Source: Neotamlana sedimentorum (GTDB lineage: Bacteria; Bacteroidota; Bacteroidia; Flavobacteriales; Flavobacteriaceae). From it: 64,000 bases of DNA. The stretch lies in contig NZ_JTDW01000001.1 in assembly GCF_000943565.1 (NCBI RefSeq), positions 434,001-498,000 on the forward strand, in the 5' to 3' direction. Shown in pieces: positions 28,710-40,492 of this stretch. Position numbers and translations under genes: made by a program. The notes under the pieces were generated by a model. That model was not told the origin of the DNA. It made no database searches and saw only the letters and a program-made list of their open reading frames with translations. The first letter of the stretch is position 1; each line of letters opens with the position of its first letter.

Positions 28710-30350
28710 ATGAAAATGATAAAAAATATACTTAGTATCATAGTTTTGTCCAGTGCATTTCTGTCTGCTCAAACCACCTATTTTGTTGATGATGTTATTG
28801 GAGATGATGTTAATAATGGAATTCAAAAAAATACCCCGTTTAAAAGTATTACTAGAATAAATCAACTAATTCTAAAACCAGGAGATTCTGTTCTTTTTAG
28901 GCGTGGCGGTAAATGGGTTGGTAATTTATCCCCAAAAGGTAGTGGTTCCAAAAATAAGCACATTGTTTTAGGTGCCTACGGTAATGGGGCTGCACCAGTT
29001 TTAAATGCAAACGGTATAATTTCAGAAGGTGAAAATACGTCGTACACCATCAAGCTTTTTAATCAAGAATATATTGAAATAAGAGATTTACAAATTCGGA
29101 ATTTTAATTCGCATGAATCACCACGAAAATTAGTTTTAAAATATAATGATGCTTATGTAAATACACCTAAAATGGGTATTTATATTCAAGGTGAAGATTG
29201 CGGAACACTAAATGATATATACTTAACCAATCTAGAAATTTGTTTTGTAAATGGAGATATGAGTACCAAAAATAATGGAGGTGTTTTTGTGGAAATCACA
29301 TGGAATAAAGAGGTTTCAAAACGTGTAAAATCAAATTTTAATGGCTTGTATACCGAAGGTTGTTATATACACGATGTAGACAGAACTGGTTGGTCTAATA
29401 GATCGGTTTGGGACCGTCGTTCTTTACATAGCACGTGGGGCGAAACTTTAGCCAATGGAGAAAAACACAATTGGTATCCAAGTGAAAATATTTTTTTCAG
29501 AAATAATAAATTTGAAAAAGCAGGTGCCAATGCGCTTATTGTTCGTGTTGCAAAAGCACCATTAATAGAATATAATTTGTTTACTCATAACGGTATTAAA
29601 GGAAGCGGCAATGCCTCTTTCCCATTTAATTGTGATGGGGCTCGTTTTCAGTATAACGAGGCATGTTATACCTATTATAACACAGCGGACGATAGTTGGG
29701 ACGGAAAAAAAGATGTAGATGCTGGAGGTTTTGATAGCGATTGGAATTGCAAAAACACCGTAATTCAATACAATTACAGTCATCACAATGGTCATGGTGG
29801 AGTTTTAATTTGTTGTAATGGTGCTAATAAAACCAGTTTTAATGATGGTACACTTATTCGTTATAATGTTTTTGAAAACAATTCACATCATATTATCAGG
29901 AACTCCGGAACAACAACGAATACGCAAATTTATAACAACACTTTTTTTGCAGGAAAGGAACAAGATTCTGTGCAATTAGTGTATCATAAAAACTGGAATG
30001 GCTATCCAAAAAACACCTTTTATGCAAACAATATTTTTTATTCTTTAGGCGAAGGCAATCATTTTGAGTTCACCAAGAGTAAAGACTTTACATTTATAGC
30101 CAATACTTATTTTGGAGATATAAAGTATTCACCAAGCGATTCTAAAAAGCAAATAGGTAATCCGCTTTTTAAAAATGCGATGCCTAGTCGATTACATTGG
30201 AAATCGTATTTAAGATTTCTTTTAAAAAAACATTCACCAGAAATAAATACAGGTATTTGGTTAGAAAACCATGTAAAGGAAGATTTTTTAGGTAGTCCAA
30301 TACATGGAAAACCAGACCGCGGTGCTTTCGAAAGTGATTTTGCCAATTAA
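28710..30350 (+). CDS. Right-handed beta-helix protein, candidate polysaccharide lyase or hydrolase
   Basis: A 546-residue secreted protein with a signal peptide ending LSAQ near residue 20. It starts YFVDDVIGDDVNNGIQKNTPFKS, the usual entry of beta-helix carbohydrate-active enzymes, followed by PGDSVLFRRGGKWVG. Rungs repeat through ENIFFRNNKFEKAGANALIV, IEYNLFTHNGIKG and NTVIQYNYSHHNGHGG. Acidic and basic residues cluster in CNGANKTSFNDGT and VDAGGFDSDWNCK. The C-terminus has PDRGAFE, which is common in this superfamily. No PL or GH family is identifiable by eye. Because GH88 and the Kdu genes downstream need unsaturated uronates, a lyase function is attractive but unproven. It has its own 84-bp leader. 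Confidence 0.65.
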   Translation: MKMIKNILSIIVLSSAFLSAQTTYFVDDVIGDDVNNGIQKNTPFKSITRINQLILKPGDSVLFRRGGKWVGNLSPKGSGSKNKHIVLGAYGNGAAPVLNANGIISEGENTSYTIKLFNQEYIEIRDLQIRNFNSHESPRKLVLKYNDAYVNTPKMGIYIQGEDCGTLNDIYLTNLEICFVNGDMSTKNNGGVFVEITWNKEVSKRVKSNFNGLYTEGCYIHDVDRTGWSNRSVWDRRSLHSTWGETLANGEKHNWYPSENIFFRNNKFEKAGANALIVRVAKAPLIEYNLFTHNGIKGSGNASFPFNCDGARFQYNEACYTYYNTADDSWDGKKDVDAGGFDSDWNCKNTVIQYNYSHHNGHGGVLICCNGANKTSFNDGTLIRYNVFENNSHHIIRNSGTTTNTQIYNNTFFAGKEQDSVQLVYHKNWNGYPKNTFYANNIFYSLGEGNHFEFTKSKDFTFIANTYFGDIKYSPSDSKKQIGNPLFKNAMPSRLHWKSYLRFLLKKHSPEINTGIWLENHVKEDFLGSPIHGKPDRGAFESDFAN

Positions 30351-30549
30351 AAATTGGACTAGGAAATTGTCTTATCGAAATAAAGTATGTCTTGAATTGA
30401 TAAAAAATGACGCAATAATAACTTGATTACAACTAGTAGGTACTAGTAGGTTATTGTTTATTTATTTATATTTGAAGAATATTTTTTATTACGTAAACAA
30501 GGTGAAGAAATTGTATAAATGCAACCTAGTAATTAAATTTTAATAAACT
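30351..30549 (+). promoter_or_regulatory. Likely promoter region with 10-bp direct repeat
   Basis: This 199-bp gap is the largest within the glycosidase/sulfatase run. It contains two exact adjacent copies of ACTAGTAGGT at 30432-30441 and 30442-30451, one helical turn apart. A TATATTTG at 30467-30474 fits the Bacteroidetes minus-7 consensus TAnnTTTG. The repeats would then cover about minus 42 to minus 23, a suitable place for an activator. No good minus-33 TTTG is seen at the right distance. The arrangement suggests a separate promoter for the sulfatase-GH30-GH2-GH2 genes. This is inference from position and consensus only. Confidence 0.45.
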
Positions 30550-32022
30550 ATGAAACCAGTAGGGAAAATTTTATTAATTAATATTTTGATTTTCTGTGTG
30601 TTATCTTGCGGAAAAGGAGCAGGTAAAGCAGGTGCTTTGATTGCTGCTAACAACGAAAATAGTACCAAACCCAACATCATTTACATCTTGGCAGACGATT
30701 TGGGTTACGGCGATTTAAGCTGCTATGGGCAAGATAAATTCAATACCCCAAATATCGATAAGTTAGCATCACAAGGCATGTTGTTTACGCAGCATTATTC
30801 TGGTAGCACCGTTTGTGCACCATCACGTTCGGCATTGCTTACGGGTATGCACACGGGGCACACGGCTATTCGTGGTAACCGCGAAATTAAACCCGAAGGT
30901 CAGCATCCTATTCCAGATAGCACTTTTACATTAGCCGAACAACTAAAATTAGCAGGTTATGTTACTGGGGCATTTGGTAAATGGGGCTTAGGTTTTCCTG
31001 GTTCAGAGGGCGATCCAACCAAACAGGGTTTCGATGTGTTTTATGGATATAATTGCCAACGCTTAGGTCACCATTATTATCCTTACCATTTATGGAGTAA
31101 TAACGATTCTATTGTTTTAACAGGGAATGCAGGACATAAAAAACAGCAGTATGGACCACAATTAGTGCATGAAAAATCTATGGAATTTTTAGAAAAGCAT
31201 AAAGACACCACCTTTTTTATGTACGTGCCAACTATAATTCCTCATGCCGAATTAATTGCTCCAGATTCCATAATGGATAAATACCGAGGAAAATATCTTC
31301 CTGAAAAAGAATTTAAAGGTACCGACGGAGGCCCTAAATACAGAAAAGGTGGCTACGAATCGCAAAAAGAATCGCATGCTGCATTTGCTGCTATGATTGA
31401 AGTTATGGATAACCACGTTGGAGAAATCATGACAAAATTGGAGGAACTTGGTATTGATGATAACACTATCGTGGTGTTTACTTCAGATAATGGTCCGCAC
31501 AAAGAAGGTGGCGCCGACCCAGAATATTTTAATAGTAATGGCCCGCTAAAAGGTTTTAAGCGTGACTTGTACGAGGGTGGTATTCGTGTACCTATGATTG
31601 CAAAATGGCCTGGTAAAATAAAACCTGGTAGTAAAACCGATTTAGTTTCGGCTTTTTGGGATGTTTTTCCAACTTTTTCGGAAGTCGCAGGAATGCCAGT
31701 TGCCGAAAATTTAGATGGAATTTCATTTTTACCCACATTATTAAATGAAAACGAAAATCAAAAACAACACGATTATTTGTATTGGGAATTTCACGAACGA
31801 GGTGGCCGACAAGCCATAAGACAAGGGAATTGGAAAGCTGTAAAATACAACGTATTAAAAAATCCAAATGCAGCTATTCAATTGTACGATTTGTCAAAAG
31901 ATGTTGAGGAAGTTAACAATGTGGCCAAACAATATCCCGAAATTGTTAAAAAAATGGAAGCGATTTTTAAGGAAGCCAGAACACCTTCAAAAGTGTTTGC
32001 CTTTAATCAAGTGTCATTTTAA
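30550..32022 (+). CDS. S1-family sulfatase lipoprotein (CAPSR active site)
   Basis: A 490-residue lipoprotein sulfatase (VLSC, Cys20). LADDLGYGDLSCYGQ carries metal ligands, and STVCAPSRSALLTGMHTGH puts the formylglycine Cys at 89. GKWGLGFPGSEGDP is a variant of GKWHLG with Gly in place of His, seen in some arylsulfatase A-like enzymes. FTSDNGPHKEGG and EGGIRVPMIAKWPGK follow. It is the only copy clearly anchored as a lipoprotein. It leads the second gene group and is followed 22 bp later by GH30. Confidence 0.92.
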   Translation: MKPVGKILLINILIFCVLSCGKGAGKAGALIAANNENSTKPNIIYILADDLGYGDLSCYGQDKFNTPNIDKLASQGMLFTQHYSGSTVCAPSRSALLTGMHTGHTAIRGNREIKPEGQHPIPDSTFTLAEQLKLAGYVTGAFGKWGLGFPGSEGDPTKQGFDVFYGYNCQRLGHHYYPYHLWSNNDSIVLTGNAGHKKQQYGPQLVHEKSMEFLEKHKDTTFFMYVPTIIPHAELIAPDSIMDKYRGKYLPEKEFKGTDGGPKYRKGGYESQKESHAAFAAMIEVMDNHVGEIMTKLEELGIDDNTIVVFTSDNGPHKEGGADPEYFNSNGPLKGFKRDLYEGGIRVPMIAKWPGKIKPGSKTDLVSAFWDVFPTFSEVAGMPVAENLDGISFLPTLLNENENQKQHDYLYWEFHERGGRQAIRQGNWKAVKYNVLKNPNAAIQLYDLSKDVEEVNNVAKQYPEIVKKMEAIFKEARTPSKVFAFNQVSF

Positions 32023-32044
32023 TTAGGGTTAATTAATAATAAAA

Positions 32045-33646
32045 ATGATCAAGTTTTTTTATTCTTTATTTATCATTATTAGTGTTTTTTCATTGGGAAT
32101 CGCACAGGAAAACGCGACCAATTTATGGGATGGTAATAATGATGAATTTGGGAAAAAAAATCTGGTTCAAGTTAAAATTGATACTTCTAAAACTTATCAA
32201 ACCATTTATGATTTTGGAGCATCCGATGCTTGGTCTACTCAGTTTGTTGGGAAAAATTGGCCAGAAACTTCTAAAAAACAGATTGTGGATTTACTTTTTA
32301 GTAAAGCATTAAAAAAAGACGGTAGTCCAAAAGGAATAGCTCTTAGCGCTTGGCGATTTAATATTGGTGCAGGCAGTTTAGAGCAAGGAAAGGCCAGTGG
32401 TATTAAAAACCAATGGCGACGTACGGAGGGTTTTTTAGATTTGGTTGGTAATTACAATTGGAATGCGCAATCCGGACAAGTTTGGTTTTTAAAACAGGTG
32501 CAAAAAATGGGAGTAAATAGCTTTGTAGGGTTTGTAAATAGTCCGCCTGTGTATTTAACGCGAAACCATAAAGCTTTTTCAGCAGATGGGTTATCAGCTA
32601 ATATTAGTAGTGAAAATTATTCAAAATACGCTCATTTTCTTATCAAGGTTATTCAAGGCATAAAAGAATATGCAGGTGTTAACCTAAATTATATTAGTCC
32701 GTTTAACGAACCGCAATGGAAATGGCAATGCTGCAATCAAGAAGGATCGCCGTGGAATAATGATGAAATAGCGGCAATGACCAAAATATTAAACGATTCA
32801 TTAAATAAAAATGATTTGGAAACTAAAATAGAGCTTACCGAAGCAGGACAAATCAATTATTTATATAATAATTTTAAGGATGAAAATAGAGGAGACCAAA
32901 TCCATAATTTTTTTAATCCGTCATCAATAAATTATCTAGGCAATTTAAGTCATGTAGCCAAAAAAGTGGTAGGGCATAGTTATTTTAGTACTTGGCCTAC
33001 CGAGCGGTTAATAAAAACTAGAAAATTATTGGCTCAAAAAATTCAAGAAACCAATACAGCGCTCGAATACGGGATGAGTGAATATACCTTGCTTGAAAAT
33101 AATGAAGAAATTAAAGGCAAAGGTCGTGATTTAGGAATTACTCCGGCGTTGTATATGGCTAGAGTATTGCATGCCGATTTAACTATTGCTAATGCAACGT
33201 TTTGGCATTGGTGGTTAGCGGTTAGCCCGTACAACTATAAAGATGGTTTAATTTACATCGATAAGAATAAAAATGGAGGTGAGATTTTCGAATCTAAATT
33301 GTTATGGGCATTGGGGCATTATTCAAGATTTATTGAATCTGGAATGATTAGGATTGGTGCAGATTACGCTTCAGAAGTGCCAGAACAGGAAAAAATTAAT
33401 GGTTTGTTGTGTTCTGCTTATCAATCTAAATCTAGAGATAAAATGGTTTTGGTATTTACTAATCAGTTAAATGAAGACAAAGTAGTTGCCCTTTCAGGAA
33501 TGCCCAAGTCGTTTAAAAAAATGAAGCTGTATTTAACAACAAAATCGCCACAAGATAATTTAAGATTTATAAAAGAAATCTCAACTAAAAACACCTTTTT
33601 AATGCCCAGGAAATCATTGATAACCTGTGTTATAGAAAGTGATTAA
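32045..33646 (+). CDS. GH30 family glycoside hydrolase
   Basis: A 533-residue secreted enzyme with a signal peptide to about residue 20. The TIM barrel begins with YQTIYDFGASDAWST. SPFNEPQWKWQ provides the acid/base Glu222, and YGMSEYTLLENNEE the nucleophile Glu346. ALSAWRFNIGAGS and FWHWWLAVSPYNYKDGLIY are GH30-typical. The C-terminal part is the companion beta-sandwich. GH30 subfamilies include endo-beta-1,6-galactanases, glucanases, xylanases and beta-fucosidases. In this setting cleavage of beta-galactan or beta-fucoside linkages is possible. The subfamily cannot be fixed here. It sits between a sulfatase and two GH2 genes. Confidence 0.85.
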   Translation: MIKFFYSLFIIISVFSLGIAQENATNLWDGNNDEFGKKNLVQVKIDTSKTYQTIYDFGASDAWSTQFVGKNWPETSKKQIVDLLFSKALKKDGSPKGIALSAWRFNIGAGSLEQGKASGIKNQWRRTEGFLDLVGNYNWNAQSGQVWFLKQVQKMGVNSFVGFVNSPPVYLTRNHKAFSADGLSANISSENYSKYAHFLIKVIQGIKEYAGVNLNYISPFNEPQWKWQCCNQEGSPWNNDEIAAMTKILNDSLNKNDLETKIELTEAGQINYLYNNFKDENRGDQIHNFFNPSSINYLGNLSHVAKKVVGHSYFSTWPTERLIKTRKLLAQKIQETNTALEYGMSEYTLLENNEEIKGKGRDLGITPALYMARVLHADLTIANATFWHWWLAVSPYNYKDGLIYIDKNKNGGEIFESKLLWALGHYSRFIESGMIRIGADYASEVPEQEKINGLLCSAYQSKSRDKMVLVFTNQLNEDKVVALSGMPKSFKKMKLYLTTKSPQDNLRFIKEISTKNTFLMPRKSLITCVIESD

Positions 33647-33653
33647 AACCTAA

Positions 33654-36884
<3,231 letters not shown>

Positions 36885-36954
36885 AGAGAGGTTTAGGGGA
36901 AAACTAAAATATGGTCGAAAAAACAGCACACTAATTTTAAACGGATTCACTTCA

Positions 36955-39900
36955 ATGCCTTATAAATTACTAATTGCACTTTGCGTACTAGTTAGCGCTG
37001 TACCGAAGTATGCCTTTTCGCAAAGAGAAACTATTAATTTTGATTCAGATTGGAAATTTATTCAAGAAGATATTTCTGGTGCTCAAGCGAGCGGTTTTAA
37101 TGATGATTCTTGGCGAACTTTAAATTTACCTCACGACTGGAGTATTGAGGGCGAATATAGCGAAAACCATCCCATGGGTGCGCAATGTGGATATTTACCC
37201 GCTGGCATTGGGTGGTACCGAAAAACCATAAAAGTGCCCGAAACCTGGAAAGGAAAACACATTGAATTAGCTTTTGATGGTGTTTTTATGAATAGTATCG
37301 TTTGGGCCAATGGTGAAAAATTAGGTTTTCGACCTTATGGTTGGATATCTTTTGGTTATGATATTAGCGAAATTGCTCAAAAATCAGAAACTATAACTTT
37401 TGCAGTTCGGGTAGATAATGAAAAACAACCATCGGCACGTTGGTATACTGGCAGTGGTATTTATGCACATACTTGGATACAGGTTAAAAACAAAACTCAT
37501 ATTGCAAAAAACAGCACTTTTATAAAAACAAAAGGCAATCAGGTTTTTGTAAATGGTGAGTTGTACGATAAAACTAAAAAGCTCAAAAATGCTGTTTTAA
37601 AAATTTCTGTTATCGATAAAAATGGGGAAACTGTAGCTAGCACTAAAACTAAAGTACAACTTAAAAAGTCCACCAAATATCAACAAGAATTAATTATTAA
37701 AAACCCAAATAAATGGTCGCCGCAAACACCATATTTGTATACTTTAAAAACCGAATGGGTTAGTAAAAAAAGTGTGCTGGATGTTGAACAAATTAAATTT
37801 GGAGTTCGAGATATAGAGTGGAAACCAGAAACGGGCATGTGGTTAAACGGTGAAAACGTAAAACTTCAAGGCGTTTGTAATCATCAAGATGCTGGGGCTT
37901 TAGGAGCAGCGGTTCCCGATAAAATTATTCGTTTTAGAATTCAGCAGTTAAAAAATATGGGAGTAAATGCTATTCGAACAGCACATAACCCACAAACACC
38001 ACAATTTTACAATATTTGTGATGAATTGGGAATGCTGGTGATGGATGAAATTTTCGATGGCTGGAAGAAAAAAGCTAAAAATGATTATGGCGCACATTAC
38101 TTTAATACCTGGTGGAAACAAGATTTAACTGACTGGATTAAACGCGACAGGAATCATCCATCAATAGTAATTTACAGTGTAGGCAACGAAACTGGAGGAG
38201 CAATAGGAAAACAGTTAGTTGAAACATGTCATTTATTAGATCCGACAAGACCAGTAACCTCGGGGCATTCTGGTTCTGAGTTTATGGATGTTTTGGGTGT
38301 TAATGGAAGTAGTGAAAAACAAGGTTTTTTAGAAAAACTTGAAGAGAAACAACAAGGAAAGGTGTTTATTGGAACCGAAAACACGCATACATGGCAAGTG
38401 CGTGGGTATTATAGAACAAAAACATGGTTTCGAGATGGGTTTCCTAACAAAAATCAAAGACCTTACGAGTTGCCAGATTTAACTAAAAACGAAGTGTTTA
38501 CTCACGATTGGGTTGATGCTTCAAAAAGAAAAAACCGAAAGCAAATTTTTAATTCTAGTTACGATAATGCCACAGTTAGGGTGTCTTCTCGATTAAATAT
38601 TGCGCAACTTAGAGACATTCCTGCCTATGCGGGCTCATTCCGATGGACAGGTTATGACTATATTGGAGAAGCTGGCTACGTTCACGGCGGTTGGCCATTC
38701 AAAGCCTTTATGGGTGGCGCGATAGATTTGGCAAATTTCGAAAAAGATTTGTATTATCTCTATCAAAGTCAATGGACTTCAAAGCCAATGGTTCATGTAC
38801 TACCGCACTGGACACATCCAAAAGTGCCGCTAGGTACAGAAATTCCGGTTTGGGTTTATTCCAACTGCGATGAAGTCGAGCTGTTTTTTAATGAAACGTC
38901 TCTCGGAAAGCTTAAACCAGGTAAAACATGGAATAGCATGCAATGCCAATGGATGGTAAAATGGCAACCAGGAACCTTAAAGGCGGTTGGGTATAAAAAT
39001 GGGAAGGCTGTTAGTGAATCTATTGTAAAAACTGCCAATCGGCCATCAAAAATTAAGTTATCCGTTGATGGAGAACCGTTTCAGAATAAAGCAAATGATA
39101 TGGTTCAAGTGCGTGTAACTACTACAGATGAAGATGGCACCATGTATCCTTACGGAGAAAACAGAACATATTTTAATGTTTTAGGACATGGAAAAATTAA
39201 AGCTTTAGACAATGGAAGCCCTATTGATGTTGAATCTCATGTTGGTCCAAATCACCGTAAGGCTTTTTATGGTTTAACTCGCGCTTATATTGAAAGTACA
39301 GATGCTTACGGTAGTATTAATATTTTGGCTAGTTGTATTCTTGGTGAAAAAAAACTAATCACCTCAAATTTGATAAGTATCAATTCGCAAATTTTAAATT
39401 TAAGAGGAGAACCAATCCAACCGAAAATCGAAATTTTCTATACTTTAAATGGAGAAACGCCAACAACTAACGCGATTCCGTATACAGGAAGTTTTAAAAT
39501 AGATTTAGAAACTACAGTTAAAGCTTTAATTGTTTTAAACGGTAAACCTATTCAGGTTTTAGAAGAAAAATTTGGACGAAATGAAGGTTTTACTTGGAAT
39601 GCATCAACCGTCAACGAAAGTTCAACAGGCGAGCAGGCAGAAAACGCTACCATTGTTAAAGGCATAATTCAAAATAAAATTAAGGGTTTTAATGGCTCTG
39701 GTTATGTTACTTTAAACGAAAAAGGAGCAGCAATTTCTTGGTATCTAGAAAACGATGGCGCAGAAGGTGTAGTTGATTTATCGATTAGGTATAAGGCTTC
39801 AAAAAATGATACTACGTTTATAAAAGTAACGGCAAATAATAAAATTGTTGAGGAAAAATTACAGCTAGGAAATCATTTAAATAAAGCTGATGATTGGTAT

Positions 39901-40002
39901 ATTATTACTATCCCTATACAACTAAATCGAGGAGCGAATAATGTTGAGTTGAAAGTGCTTTCTGACAAAATGATTCTAATTGATGAAATTGAAATAAAAT
40001 AG
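36955..40002 (+). CDS. GH2 family glycosidase with C-terminal chitobiase-like and CBM-like domains
   Basis: A 1015-residue secreted enzyme with a signal peptide ending AFSQ. The N-terminal GH2 sandwich has LPHDWSIEGEYSENHPMG. The barrel contains VCNHQDAGALGAAVP, IRTAHNPQTPQFY, YSVGNETGGA with Glu412 and GTENTHTWQVRG with Glu475. ITLASCILGEKK-type Ig domains follow. IEIFYTLNGETPTT is a chitobiase C-terminal-like segment, and the last 120 residues look like a CBM6-like sandwich. It belongs to the beta-galactosidase/beta-glucuronidase side of GH2, but specificity is open. A tiny ORF at 36911 with its own AAACTAAA leader precedes it. The start at 36955 is the first Met with a signal peptide. Confidence 0.85.
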   Translation: MPYKLLIALCVLVSAVPKYAFSQRETINFDSDWKFIQEDISGAQASGFNDDSWRTLNLPHDWSIEGEYSENHPMGAQCGYLPAGIGWYRKTIKVPETWKGKHIELAFDGVFMNSIVWANGEKLGFRPYGWISFGYDISEIAQKSETITFAVRVDNEKQPSARWYTGSGIYAHTWIQVKNKTHIAKNSTFIKTKGNQVFVNGELYDKTKKLKNAVLKISVIDKNGETVASTKTKVQLKKSTKYQQELIIKNPNKWSPQTPYLYTLKTEWVSKKSVLDVEQIKFGVRDIEWKPETGMWLNGENVKLQGVCNHQDAGALGAAVPDKIIRFRIQQLKNMGVNAIRTAHNPQTPQFYNICDELGMLVMDEIFDGWKKKAKNDYGAHYFNTWWKQDLTDWIKRDRNHPSIVIYSVGNETGGAIGKQLVETCHLLDPTRPVTSGHSGSEFMDVLGVNGSSEKQGFLEKLEEKQQGKVFIGTENTHTWQVRGYYRTKTWFRDGFPNKNQRPYELPDLTKNEVFTHDWVDASKRKNRKQIFNSSYDNATVRVSSRLNIAQLRDIPAYAGSFRWTGYDYIGEAGYVHGGWPFKAFMGGAIDLANFEKDLYYLYQSQWTSKPMVHVLPHWTHPKVPLGTEIPVWVYSNCDEVELFFNETSLGKLKPGKTWNSMQCQWMVKWQPGTLKAVGYKNGKAVSESIVKTANRPSKIKLSVDGEPFQNKANDMVQVRVTTTDEDGTMYPYGENRTYFNVLGHGKIKALDNGSPIDVESHVGPNHRKAFYGLTRAYIESTDAYGSINILASCILGEKKLITSNLISINSQILNLRGEPIQPKIEIFYTLNGETPTTNAIPYTGSFKIDLETTVKALIVLNGKPIQVLEEKFGRNEGFTWNASTVNESSTGEQAENATIVKGIIQNKIKGFNGSGYVTLNEKGAAISWYLENDGAEGVVDLSIRYKASKNDTTFIKVTANNKIVEEKLQLGNHLNKADDWYIITIPIQLNRGANNVELKVLSDKMILIDEIEIK

Positions 40003-40212
40003 GTGAATTCAATCTTTTTATTCTATTCAGCAAAAGATAAAAAGATAATATGGTTATTATAATCGGCCTTGTTGTAAGTGTTGTAAGCAAATAAAGTATT
40101 ATATTTTGTAAAATTTGTAGTTGATTGGCATCATATTTTATAACATATTTGTTACAAACCATTTTACCACCATTTCGAAAATAATTTCGAATAAAACCAA
40201 CAAACTAAACCA

Positions 40213-40289
40213 ATGGAAAATCAAACTATTCCCTGCAAGACTTAATTGCTCAAGTTAATACTTTAAAAATATATTTTTTTATTAGATAG
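40213..40289 (+). pseudogene. Relic of a gene 5' end, frameshifted
   Basis: An AAACTAAA leader at 40202-40209 sits 3 nt before this ATG, as it does before intact genes in the window. The frame reads MENQTIPCKT and stops. In another frame, from 40233, it continues LQDLIAQVNTLKIYFFIR before a stop. A single missing base near 40231-40233 would join the two into one natural-looking N-terminus. I read it as the start of a lost gene whose body has been deleted. The family is unknown, and chance cannot be excluded for so short a stretch. Confidence 0.35.
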
Positions 40290-40488
40290 AGTAATCTAAA
40301 GTTTCCAAAAAAATCACCTTTATAGCAATAGCATGAGGTGCATTATATATTGAAACTTTTAGTTTACCTGTAAAAGGAAGTATGAAAGTAATTTGGTAAT
40401 GAATTATATGTCCATGTTTCTGAGTAATAAAACCATATGAATTAGGTTTTTCTTTAATAAAATTGTTTTCACTATAAGCCGAATAAAA
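40282..40488 (-). pseudogene. Relic of a gene 3' end on the minus strand
   Basis: Reading the minus strand from 40488 to the stop at 40282 gives 68 residues without a usable start, preceded by a stop codon (40489-40491). The protein has natural composition, with KPNSYGFITQKHGH, ILPFTGKLKVSIYNAPHAIA and IKVIFLETLDYSI at the end. This looks like the C-terminus of a real enzyme or binding domain, not a random frame. I do not recognise the family. It abuts the start of the gene at 40493, which is on the opposite strand, so the rest has been lost by deletion or rearrangement. Confidence 0.45.
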
Positions 40489-40492
40489 CTAA

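Larger units (their letters stand above)
40003..40492. other. 490-bp gap with decayed gene relics
   Basis: No intact gene is visible here. The first 200 bp are AT-rich and include an inverted repeat (ATCTTTTTAT at 40012-40021 with ATAAAAAGAT at 40037-40046), a weak terminator candidate. Two direct ATTTCGAA copies lie at 40172-40179 and 40184-40191. A gene-start relic at 40213 (plus) and a gene-end relic at 40282-40488 (minus) follow, described separately. The gap separates the GH2 genes from the cytochrome/DUF1592 operon, so it probably also holds the promoter for that operon. I could not pick out a clear minus-7 element. Confidence 0.6.

Noticed and set aside
31353-31736. A 127-codon minus-strand frame inside a sulfatase gene
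   Set aside because: Antisense shadow of the CAPSR sulfatase, Pro/Ser-rich and without signal or family motifs.
40012-40046. Intrinsic terminator after the second GH2 gene
   Set aside because: Stem is AT-rich with only one G-C-type pair on each side and no clear T-run, so it is only a weak candidate.
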